From: an uncultured Eubacteriales bacterium
GTDB taxonomy: Bacteria; Bacillota; Clostridia; Christensenellales; UBA1242
Reading direction: 5' to 3'
DNA length: 26,379 nucleotides
Assembly: GCA_905187655.1 (NCBI GenBank)
Contig: CAJJIV010000005.1
Span: 1 to 26,379 of the forward strand
The notes under the pieces are model-generated. The model had not been told where the DNA came from and made no database searches. It saw nothing but the letters and a program-made list of their open reading frames with translations. The position numbers were made by a program, and so were the translations under genes. Of the stretch, positions 7,082 through 18,100 are shown one piece after another. Within the stretch, counting starts at the first letter, position 1; the number at the start of each line of letters is the position of its first letter.

Positions 7082-9011
7082 ACATTCAGTAAAAAATTTA
7101 AAAGCCCCTATGCAAAAGGCAAAAAAAGGAACGTTTAAAAGACTTTTAAGTAAATTATTTGCTTGTTCAAAAGGTTTAATTATTTTAGCAATAATTTGTT
7201 GGTTGTTTAGTGCTATTGGTGGAGCCTGTAGTAGTATATTTCTTAAAAATTTAATTAATGAAGTTATCTCTCCAGTACTAAGAAATCAAAGTACATTTGC
7301 ACAAGTTCAATCTACGTTTATTACCATAATTTGCTTGATGATAGGCATTTATACTATTGGTATAGTTAGTTCGTTTTTAAGTGGACGCATTATGGCTTTT
7401 GTAACACAGAATTTTTTAAGAAATATAAGAAATGAAATGTTTGCAAAAATGCAAAAGCTTCCTATAAGTTATTTTGATACTCATAAACACGGCGAAATTA
7501 TGAGTTATTATACCAACGATACAGATAGTATACGATTACTTATAAGTGAAAGTTTACCGCAGATAGTTTCAAGCACTTTTACACTTTCTGCACTGGCAGT
7601 AGTTATGCTAAGTTATAGCATATGGTTAACTCTTGTAATGGTACTTGGGGTTGTTGCAATGATGCTAGTTTCTAAAAATATTGGTGGAAGAAGTGTAAAG
7701 CATTTTGTAAATCAGCAAAAATCTATTGCCGAATGCGAGGGATATATTGAAGAAATGATGCATGGGCAGAAGGTTATTAAAGTTTTCTGTCACGAAGAAG
7801 ACACTATAGCTGGCTTTAAAGAAAAAAACGACAAACTTTTTGCTGATAGTGAAAGAGCAAATAAGTTTGCTAATATTATGATGCCTATTATGGGTAATAT
7901 CGGAAACTTCTTATATGTTTTGGTTGCATTTGTTGGTGGATTATTATTAATTGCAAAAGTGCCAAATTTAACAATAGTAAGTTTTGGTTCGGTTATAACT
8001 GTTGGTGCAATTGTCAGTTTTCTAACAATGACGCGTAGTTTTACTACAAACATAAGCCACATGAGCCAAGAAATAAACTGGATAGTACTTGGTCTTGCTG
8101 GTGCAGACAGAGTGTTTTCTCTTATTGATGAACCAGAAGAAGCAGACAATGGTTACGTAACACTTGTTCGAGGCAAATACAATGAAAAAGGCGAAATTGT
8201 TGAATGCAAAGAGTCTGAAGCAACACTTTGGGCATGGAAACATCCACATGGCACTGGTGAAACTACATACACTGAACTTAAAGGAGATGTAAGGCTGTTT
8301 GATGTGGATTTTGGTTACCAAAAAAACAAAATTGTTTTAAAAGATGTAAGCCTTTACGCAAAACCAGGCCAAAAAGTTGCGTTTGTTGGTGCTACTGGTG
8401 CAGGCAAAACAACGATAACCAATTTATTAAACAGATTTTATGATATTGCAGACGGGAAAATAAGATATGATGGCATAAATATTAATAAAATCAAAAAAGC
8501 TGATTTAAGGCGCTCTATTGGAATGGTTTTGCAAGATACAAATCTATTTACGGGAACGGTTAGAGAGAATATTAGATATGGCAGGCTTAATGCAACCGAT
8601 AGTGAAGTTGAAGAAGCTGCGAAAATAGCCAATGCCCATGACTTTATAACAAGACTACCAAAAGGTTACGATACAGAACTTACTAGTGATGGAGCAAATC
8701 TTTCTCAGGGTCAAAGGCAATTAATTAGTATAGCAAGAGCGGCAGTATCAAAGGCGCCTGTTATGATTTTAGATGAGGCAACATCTAGTATTGATACTAG
8801 AACTGAACTTTTGGTTCAAAAGGGAACCGATCAATTAATGGAGGGTAAAACAGTTTTTGTAATTGCACATAGATTGTCCACTGTTCAAAATAGCGACGTT
8901 ATTATGGTTTTAGATCATGGAGAGATTATAGAACGGGGAAGTCATGAAGAATTGATACAACAGAAAGGTAAATATTATCAATTATATACAGGTGCATTTG
9001 AACTTGAATAA
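7074..9011 (+). CDS. ABC exporter half-transporter, catalytic-site subunit
   Basis: This 645-residue partner of the preceding gene has an N-terminal basic region, six membrane helices and a C-terminal ATPase domain. Walker A is GATGAGKTT (439-447), Walker B is LDEATSSID with the catalytic glutamate E568, and the switch histidine H599 lies in AHRLST, so its nucleotide site is canonical. Its signature is LSQGQ (543-547) instead of LSGGQ, the usual complement of the degenerate site. Between membrane and ATPase domains there is an extra segment of about 50 residues (containing LWAWKHPHGTGETTY), known from many clostridial exporters of this group. ATG 7074 is preferred because a GGTGG-type site lies just upstream and it overlaps the first gene by 8 nt; an in-frame GTG at 7023 would add 17 residues but lies deep in the first gene. 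Confidence 0.92.
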   Translation: MSKHSVKNLKAPMQKAKKGTFKRLLSKLFACSKGLIILAIICWLFSAIGGACSSIFLKNLINEVISPVLRNQSTFAQVQSTFITIICLMIGIYTIGIVSSFLSGRIMAFVTQNFLRNIRNEMFAKMQKLPISYFDTHKHGEIMSYYTNDTDSIRLLISESLPQIVSSTFTLSALAVVMLSYSIWLTLVMVLGVVAMMLVSKNIGGRSVKHFVNQQKSIAECEGYIEEMMHGQKVIKVFCHEEDTIAGFKEKNDKLFADSERANKFANIMMPIMGNIGNFLYVLVAFVGGLLLIAKVPNLTIVSFGSVITVGAIVSFLTMTRSFTTNISHMSQEINWIVLGLAGADRVFSLIDEPEEADNGYVTLVRGKYNEKGEIVECKESEATLWAWKHPHGTGETTYTELKGDVRLFDVDFGYQKNKIVLKDVSLYAKPGQKVAFVGATGAGKTTITNLLNRFYDIADGKIRYDGININKIKKADLRRSIGMVLQDTNLFTGTVRENIRYGRLNATDSEVEEAAKIANAHDFITRLPKGYDTELTSDGANLSQGQRQLISIARAAVSKAPVMILDEATSSIDTRTELLVQKGTDQLMEGKTVFVIAHRLSTVQNSDVIMVLDHGEIIERGSHEELIQQKGKYYQLYTGAFELE

Positions 9012-9013
9012 TG

Positions 9014-9050
9014 TACAGGTCACAAGAAAACCTTGTGACCTGTATTTTTT
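9014..9050 (+). terminator. strong rho-independent terminator after the ABC operon
   Basis: TACAGGTCACAAG (9014-9026) pairs perfectly over 13 bp with CTTGTGACCTGTA (9032-9044) around a 5-nt loop, followed by six T residues. It isolates the exporter operon from the surface-protein operon. Confidence 0.95.
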
Positions 9051-9052
9051 AT

Positions 9053-9069
9053 TTGTACAAATTGTACAA
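9053..9069. promoter_or_regulatory. tandem TTGTACAA palindromes, possible operator
   Basis: The 8-bp palindrome TTGTACAA occurs at 9053-9060 and again at 9062-9069, a 9-bp period, about 60 bp upstream of the -35 box of the giant gene. A third TGTACA lies at 9012-9017 next to the terminator. This is a plausible binding site for a dimeric regulator, but none is identifiable. Confidence 0.3.
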
Positions 9070-9129
9070 AAATTCCAAAAATTTAGTCTTTATTTTTCAA
9101 AATTATTTGTCAAAGACCACATTATTTAT

Positions 9130-9158
9130 TTGCCAATTATCACAAGATAATTTATAAT
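9130..9158 (+). promoter_or_regulatory. sigma-A type promoter of the giant surface-protein operon
   Basis: TTGCCA (9130-9135) and a perfect TATAAT (9153-9158) have a 17-bp spacer. Transcription should begin near 9165, leaving only about 20 nt before the ATG at 9186. Confidence 0.75.
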
Positions 9159-9185
9159 GTAACTAAATAATTGTGGCCAGAAGAA

Positions 9186-12100
9186 ATGTCAAAATTCGAC
9201 AAAAAAGTACAGAGGTTAAAAAGATTTATGAAGAAAAAATCGTTAATAACAAAAGCAATCATTGGTGTATTTGCCTTTATTGTTGGCTTTACTTCGTTAT
9301 TATCTTATAACAATATTAAGTTATATAATAATAACCAAAACCAGACAGCTGTAAAAGCGGATGTAATTAATAATGCAAATTTTTCAAGTTCAGATAAATT
9401 TGCAGTAAATAATAATGGGTTTACAACCTTTGAAAGTGCTTTAAGCAGTGTTCAAAATGGTGAAACCATTACATTACTTAGCGATTATAGTCCATCATCA
9501 ACTATAGAAATAAATAAAGATGTTTCAATTGATCTTAATGGATTTAATATTAATGTTAGTTCGCCAATTGTTGTCGGTGCGGATGCGACATTAAACATTT
9601 ACAACTCAGCAAATAAAGTTACTCAAACCGATGATAATTTGGGTTCCATAACAACATATTCTAATGGGATAACAAGTTCAGGAAGTTATTGTTTTCAGGT
9701 TAGTGGTACACTTAATGTGTATGGGGGAAAATTTGTAAACACATCTTCTAGCACTTCGGCAATTTTTTGTGCAGTAGCATCATCATCAACTATTGATGTT
9801 TATGATGGTTATTTTGTTGCTGTTTCTTCATCTTCTGCAAACGGCTTTACTATAGTCAAGGGAATTACTAATGTTAATTTTACAACTTTTGGCGGTTATT
9901 GGAGAACCAATGGAGTTACAATTAACATAGATGCAAGCCAAGATGGTATGTCTGGTATGTATGTAAACATCCTAGGCGGTACTTACTATTCAGTAAATTC
10001 TTATGGTATTTTAATGAAAGGTCTTGAAGGTATAGATTCTCTTTACCTTGTTGTTATGCCACAAAATGGAAGAGCGATATCAATCTCAGGTAGTTATGGT
10101 ATTTATGCAGAATATGCCAATTTAACAATTTTGGGTGGTACTATTAGCGGACGAAGCAATAGTGGTATTTATTTAAAGGCGACAAAAGCTTCATCTGGCC
10201 GTTACCTAAAAATCTATGCTGGTGATATTACCGGACAAACAAGTGCGTGCGACATTGCATATGCGTCTACTACAATTTATGGTGGTAACTTTACCTCTAC
10301 TTCAACTTATACATTAGACTTTGAACGTTCAACGGTAAATATATATGGTGGTAAATTTACTTCTTCAAGTGCAGTCAACCTTTACATAAACACCGGTTGG
10401 TTCTTAGATCGTTCTGGATCAATAACTGTTAATGGTGGTGCGTACAACAATACTGGTTGGTCAACTTCCCATATTTCAACTAACGGAACCAAAGAAACAG
10501 TTGGGTCTTACACTTATATTGTAAACTCAAATGATACTTCTTATGGGAAATATTATATGCCGTCAACTTGGCTTGGAACTTCCTATATTGCAACAAGGTC
10601 TACAAAAACAGGAAGCGAAACAATTCAAGTTAACGGAAGCGCTGTTACTCTAGATACCTATTCTTACGCAATAACAAAATCAAGCGGTTCAATTTTAGCT
10701 AGTATTAATAATTCATCTTCAATAACGCTAACTACAGCACTAACTGAAGATATAATTATAAGCAAAGAAATTACAATTAATAAAAATGGTCAATCAATTA
10801 CCGGTTTAGTTAAAGCGGGTAATGGATATATGTTAACCGAAACTACCGATCAAATCGTTGTAACAAGTTATGACAATTATAACTGTGAAGTATTTTTGCG
10901 AGGCAAAAATTATTTAGATGAAACAATGGTGGACAATTTTGCCGGTGTAACTTTATATGACCACACAACTACAACAGAGTTGGGAAATATAAAGAATAAT
11001 TCAATTGTTTATTTTTCAATTGCTTTTAATGAAGGATATCGTATTTTGCCTGGCGAAACTTTGTCGGTACAATATTCATTAGACGGAACTAATTATATAG
11101 ATATATCTGAATCGGAATGTGATGGAGTATATATTATTCCAAATGTTTGTAACCAGAAAGTTTATATTTTAGTTTTAGGTGTATCTAATGTTTATAATGT
11201 GTCATATGTAAATTACAATAACGAACAGATTGGTGTAGAAAAGGTACTTTATAACGGTTCGCCAACAGCTAAAATTGATGGAAACGAAATTAATACTGCC
11301 CGTGTTGGTTATACATTTAACGGATGGGGTGCAACTCTTACAACTCCTGCATCTGAAGTTTATAATTTAAGCTCAATTAAAGTTACCGATGATTTAGTTT
11401 TATATTCAATATATTCAATTAATTATTACAATGTTAAATTCTACGACTACAATCAAACAACTGAACTTGGTTCAGAAACTTTAGCATTTAATAGTACTAT
11501 TACTCCACCAGAAAATCCTTCTAGAATTGGTTACAAATTTATTGGTTGGGCAACAAGTGCATCTGCATCATCAACTGAGATAGTTGATTTTAGCAGCTAC
11601 ACACTTGGTGCTGGCGATGTTGCTTTTTATGCAGTTTATGAAAGAGAAAATTACACAATATCTTCTTATGAAGACGATATTTATAGAATTACGCCTTCAA
11701 CTGGTAATTATGATGAAGCGGTAACAATTAATATTAACCTTCATAATACTGCATACTCATTAACTGGTGATAATTATATTGTATATTATTCACTAAACAG
11801 CGGAACCACTTGGGTGCAAATTGATGGTACTGTTAAAGATGGGTATACAATTCCTGCAAATACAATTTCTGCAAACTGCTTAATTAAGGTAGAAGGTATT
11901 ACTAATCTATATCCTTTACTACTAAAAAGATATGATGACACTGAAGGAAAGATGGTTGATTATAAAACCATTATGGTAGAATATGGTGCGAGTTTTGTTG
12001 GCTTAAATTTAGACAATGAAATTCCAAGTGCTAGGGAACATTATGATTTTGTTGGTTGGGCAGATGGTGAAGCGGCTGCAGTTATTACCGATTGGTCTTT

Positions 12101-15100
12101 AAAATCAATGGATAGCAAAACAGGTGTTATACTTTATGCAAGATATACACCAAAAGATTATATAATTACTTTTAAAAATGAAGATGGAAGCACAATTACA
12201 ACCAAGACGGCAAAATACAATACTACATTTAGTCAAATTGATGTAGATGCTATAATAGCTGATGATAAAACTGGTTATGATTTTGTTGGTTGGTCTACCG
12301 AAGTAGAAGGAGCAAAAATCGCCACCAACTATGTAATTGAAAGTGACTTAAGCGTTTATGCTATATACGCAAAGAAAAGTTATGTTGTAACATTCTACAA
12401 CGAAAATGAAGAAAAAATATCTTCGCAGAGTGTTTTGTATAATGAATTTGCAGTAGACCCAGGTGAACAAGTTAAAACCGGATATGATTTTAAAGGTTGG
12501 GTTACATCGTTAGATTCAGAAGAAGTAGTAAATGTTTCAGAATACAATATAACAAAGAAAACCAATTTCTATCCTTATTACCAAATTAAAAAATTTACTG
12601 TTGAATTTTATGCAAATGATACTGACACAACTCCTTTTGAAACACAAATAGTTAACTACAATAAGTATGCAACTGCACCAGAAACAGAGCCAGAAAAAGT
12701 GGGTTACAAGTTTGATGGCTATCGCGTTTCTACTGCAATTGTTAATTTAGAAAGTTATAAGATTACTGAAAATACAAAATTTTATGCAGTATTCTCATTA
12801 AAATATTTTGAAGTTGTTGCAGATGGATCTAACTATTCTATTCTAAACGCAGAAAAAACAATGGCATTAACAAAGGCAAATCACGAAGAAGATTTGGCGT
12901 TTACATTGTTACTTGTAAGCGGATATCATACAACTGAATCAACTGTTGTTAAATATAAAATTGGTGATGGAGAATATGTTGCCATTACCGCTGTTGATGG
13001 TGTATATACAATAAATAAAACAGATATTGTTGGTAATGTTTACATTCTTGTAGCTGGTTTGTCTAATGAATATGTAGTTAATTTTAAAGATAAAGATGGC
13101 TCAAATATTCTTCAAACAAAAAGTGTGGTCTATAACACAACAGTTAGTTATACTGGTGAAACTCCAACCGCAAGTGGAAGTGAGTTCTTGGGCTGGTCGC
13201 TTGCGCAAAGTGGGGCAGTTGTTGACCTTAGTGAATATCTTATTACTGGTGATACAACGTTTTATGCAGTATTTTCAATAAATGCATATACTGCAAGTTT
13301 CTATAATGGTACCGACCTTGTAAGCAGTCAGTCAGTGACTTACGGAACAACTGTTAATGCTGAGTTGTTGCCAACACCAACAAAAAAAGGTTACATTTTC
13401 AAATACTGGTCTGACACCGAAGATGGAGCAGAAGTTAAATTGTCCATAACGCCGATAGTTGCAGATACTAATTTTTATGCTGTGTTTGAAATTGCAACAT
13501 ATACAATTGAACTTAAATATAGTTCAGGCAAAACAGTAAGAGAGAGTTGGACAGCGGTCTATAACACATATACATCTATTCCTGATGGAACTGGATATAC
13601 AATTCCAACTGGCTATGAAATTGCTGGATTTAGTTTAAGTGCAAATGGAAGCATTCTTGGCACAACTGAAGATGGAAAAATCGATTGCAAGATTGAAGAC
13701 AATACAACTTTTTATGTAGTATTTAAAGTTAAAAATTACAAGGTTACCGTTGAGTCTCCTTCTGCAATTAGAATCACTAATCCAGAAGGAACGTCAGATA
13801 TTACGTCTTGTACATATGTTGATGGATTGACATTTGCTGTGGTACTTAAAGAAGGTTATTCTTACACAAGCGGAACAACCGCAAGTGTTGAATATGGCGT
13901 AGATGGACTTTATGCAGCTGTAACATATGTAGAAGCAGAAGGTGTTTACAGAATTAATAGTTCTACAATTACAAGTGACATTACTATTAAAGTTACAAAT
14001 GTAACAAATGAATATACTCTTGCTTTTATTGTAGATGGAAGTGAATATAATTCACAAACTGTTGCTTACGGAACAGATATTAGCACTCTTTTACCATCTA
14101 ATCCAACGAAGACTGGTTATAATTTTAAAGGTTGGGCAATAGTTGAAGATTCTACTTCAGTAGTTACAAACTTTGGCACAATGACAATTGGTGGAAAGAT
14201 TTATTATGCCGTATTCACCGAACAAAATTATGCGTTAAACACTATTGGCGAAAATGTAGTTTTCAGTGACTCCAATGGTTCACCAATAACAAGTGGTGAT
14301 AGCTTGTTAACATACAAAAAGTCATATGGTTTCTTTGCTGATCCAACGGAAGGATATTATACAACAAGTGTAATGTATAAGGTTGGAGATGGTGAATATC
14401 TTCCATTAACTGCAGTTGGAGGTATGTATACTATACCAGCTGACAGTGTTACCAATAGCATAACTATTAAAGTTGAAGTATCTAATTTATATACAATTAC
14501 CTTCAAAAATTATGATGCAACAGATATTGGTGAAGGTGTAACAAAAACAATTGAATACGGAACGACTTGGGGAAATGTTTTAACAAGTGATGTAACAGGC
14601 TACAATGATCGCCGAGATGAGGGCTATACCTTTATGGGCTGGTCACTATTATCAGGAAATGGGAGAGCAATTGCGGATACATATCAAATAACTTCTGATG
14701 TAACTGTTTACGCAAGATATGAAAGATCTAGCACAATTACCATTACAACTCAAGATACATTTAAAATTGTAAATTCTGATGGCGTTGAAATTACATCATG
14801 TTATGCAGAATCAAGTTTAACATTTAAGGTTGTATTAGAAGAAGGTTATAAACTTCCTGCAGAAGAAATCCTTTCGCTACGTGTTGTAGTTAACGAAAGT
14901 GAGATTGCAGTACAACAGGTTGGCGATAGCTTTGTTATTGCTACAGGATTATTATCCGCTGATGCAGAAATTTCTTTAACTTGCAAATTAAATCACCAAG
15001 TTGAAGTTAAGTTTTTAGATTGGGACAATTCTGAACTATATGTTATAGACATAGAATACGGAACAACATATGGTGATAACAGCGAAGTATTTGCTTCGGT

Positions 15101-18100
15101 AGAAATTGGTGCGCCTTCAGATGAATCATATAAATTTGCTGGGTGGTCATTAACACAAGGCAGTGGTGCAACCATTTCAGAAAGTTACTCATTTAAGACA
15201 GATACAACATTGTATCCAGTTAAAGTTGAAAAACAAAGAAGTTCAATTTCCGGTGGCAAGGGTTACCAAATTGTAGATTCAGATGGAAATGCACTTGTAT
15301 CATTTATTAATGATTCATCATTCTCGTTCAAAATTATTCTAGATGAAGGATATCGACCAGAAAACAATTCTACAATTAAAATTAGTTACAAATTAACAGG
15401 CAGTGACACAACTACCTTAATTGAAGAAAATGCAACCGTAAATACTGTTTATTCACTAAGTGGAATTTCTACTTCTTTAACAATTATAGTAGAAAACATA
15501 ACTAATTATCATATTGTAACCTTTAAAAACTCCAACGCAACCGAAGATACAATAACAACAAAATCTGTTTTATATCAAACGACATTGGCTGGTTCTTTAA
15601 CAGCAGTTACAGGCTACGAAGATCGCAGAGATTTAGGTTATACTTTTGATGGTTGGTCACTTGAAAAGAATGGCGAGTTAATTAGCGATGAATATACTGT
15701 AACAGGAAATGTAACTTTATATGCACACTATACTGAAAGTGCAAATATAACAATAAGTGGTGGAACTGGTTACACTGTAACAGATACTGCTGGAGCCACA
15801 TTAACTACAGCTAAAAAAGAAGCTAAATTAAGTTTTAAAATTCAGTTAGATGATGGCTACTATGCAAAAGATGGCGGGTTAGTTGTAACCTATATCATTG
15901 GTGCAAATACCTATGAAATTGTTGCTGATGGTGAAGTTTACACAATTGAAACAGGTAATTTAATTGGCAATGTAACTATTGTTGTAACCAATATTTCAAA
16001 TCTATATAAAGTGTCTTTCTATAGCGGTGCAGGTGTATATCAAACTGCGCAAGTAGCATATGGTAGCAATTTAACCGCTCCTACAAATAACCCAACAATG
16101 CAGTATTACACTTTTGTTGGTTGGTCAGAAACCGAAGGCAGTAGTGTAGTTGTTGATGTTAGTACCTTAGTTATGCCAAAAGAAGAGAAAAAATTATATG
16201 CTTATTATACACCAAATAGTTATAGTATTAGTTCAAACTCTCCAAGTTATGTTATAAACGCAGAAGGTACACCAACATATTTAACCGACTTTGAATTCAC
16301 TTTATCATATAAGAATGGATACCACAGAACCGATGAAGAACTTGTTGTTTATTATTCGGTAGATGGTGGAGATTTGCAAACTGCAACTGTTGAAAACGAG
16401 ACCATTACAATTGCAGGAAGCACAATTAAAGGAAGTATTTTAATTTTTGTAAATAGCGGTATAACAAATAAGTATCAAATTACTTATCACTATGGCAAAA
16501 ATAATGTTTATACTGAAACAAGAGAAATAGAATACAATACAACTACTGGTGCAAATATTGGTAGTGTTGGTTCTACACTAACTAACTTAAATAGTGTTAC
16601 AGGATATACTTTTGCAGGCTGGTCTGCCACAGAAGATGGTGAAAAAATTACTAACTGGACGAACTATCCAATTACTGCAGATGCAGATTATTATGCCGTT
16701 TACACAATTAATAGTTATACTATTACCTTTATTTATGGACTAGACAAGAGCTTAAAAACCGAAGCTCAATATACTTACTTAACTAAATCAAGCGATATTG
16801 TTCAGCCAGATGCATCAGTTGAAGGGTACGACTGGCAATGGAATATTGAAATAACAGACGTAGTTAAGGATGAAACTTATACCGCTAGTTATACTACAAA
16901 ATCTTATACAGTAACCTTCATTTATGGTTTAAGTGGTGAAGAAAGTGAAAGCGCAGTTGTTCTTTATACTACAGTAGGTGTTGCTGAACCAGTTAGTGCA
17001 ACTAAAGAAGGCCATACACATATTTGGGAAAACGAAGAAGGCGAAACTGTTAATTTAGCGAATGAGACATTTAGTTCAAATAAAACATATACCGCAGTTT
17101 ACACCGCAAAGACATATAGTGTTTCAACAATTTCATCTTACTATACAGTAGACAAAACATCTTGTACTTTCAACACTGAACTAGTTTTAACATTAACTTT
17201 TAAAACAGGATATTATGCTAAAAATAACTTAATAGTTAAATATATGGTAGGCAATGACACAACGGAATTGATGTGTGAAGTTAATCCATATGAAGCAGGT
17301 ACTACTACTGCACAAGTAATTATTCCAGCAGACAGCATTACTGACAATATAAGAATAAAAGTTGCGAGCGAATATTCAAATGTATATACAGTAACTTACC
17401 ATTATGGAGAATCAGATTCAAAGACCTACGAAGTAAATTTAACTTATGGAAACAAAGGAACATTAATTTCAAGTTCGGCTCCAACAACAACTGCTGAACT
17501 TGCGGGAAGAACTCTTAACGGGTGGTCTTCAGTACAAAACGGTGAAGTTATTACAAATTGGAGCGAGATAACCGTTACTGGAGATATGGATTTTTACGCA
17601 GTATATACAAATAATACCTATACTGTATCTTCAGGCGAACCAAGCAAGTATAATTTATCTGAAAGCAATTTGACTTATGGCGAAGATAAATCAATAACTA
17701 TTAATTTACTTAATGGTTATCGTAAAAACGGCGAAACAATTACAATTGTTTACACACTAGGAACCGAAACTCAAACTTATGATTGCACAATTGTTTCTAC
17801 CGAAAGCAACATAATAGTTAAAATTCCTGCAGACAAAATTACTGCAAATGTAATAATTTTTGTAACTGAAGGAATATCTAATGAATATAAGATTAACTAT
17901 CACTATGGTTTAAATAATGAAACAACAAAAGCAAGAAGTTTGGAATTTAACACAAGTGGCGACATTATATTAGCATATGCTCCTGATAAAGAAGAAAGCA
18001 ATATTTCAGGTAGAACTCTTTCAGGTTGGTCGTTAGATGAACGTGCAGAAACAGTTTCAGATTTGTCTAGCTACAAATTAACTAGTGATATAGATTTATA

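Noticed and set aside
7790..8632. Three minus-strand frames of 64-119 codons
   Set aside because: They are antisense to the second ABC subunit, which carries all expected motifs in the plus strand; no independent support.
9171..9185. TTG start for the giant gene
   Set aside because: A weak codon only about 6 nt after the predicted transcription start, with no ribosome binding site; ATG 9186 or ATG 9228 is more likely.
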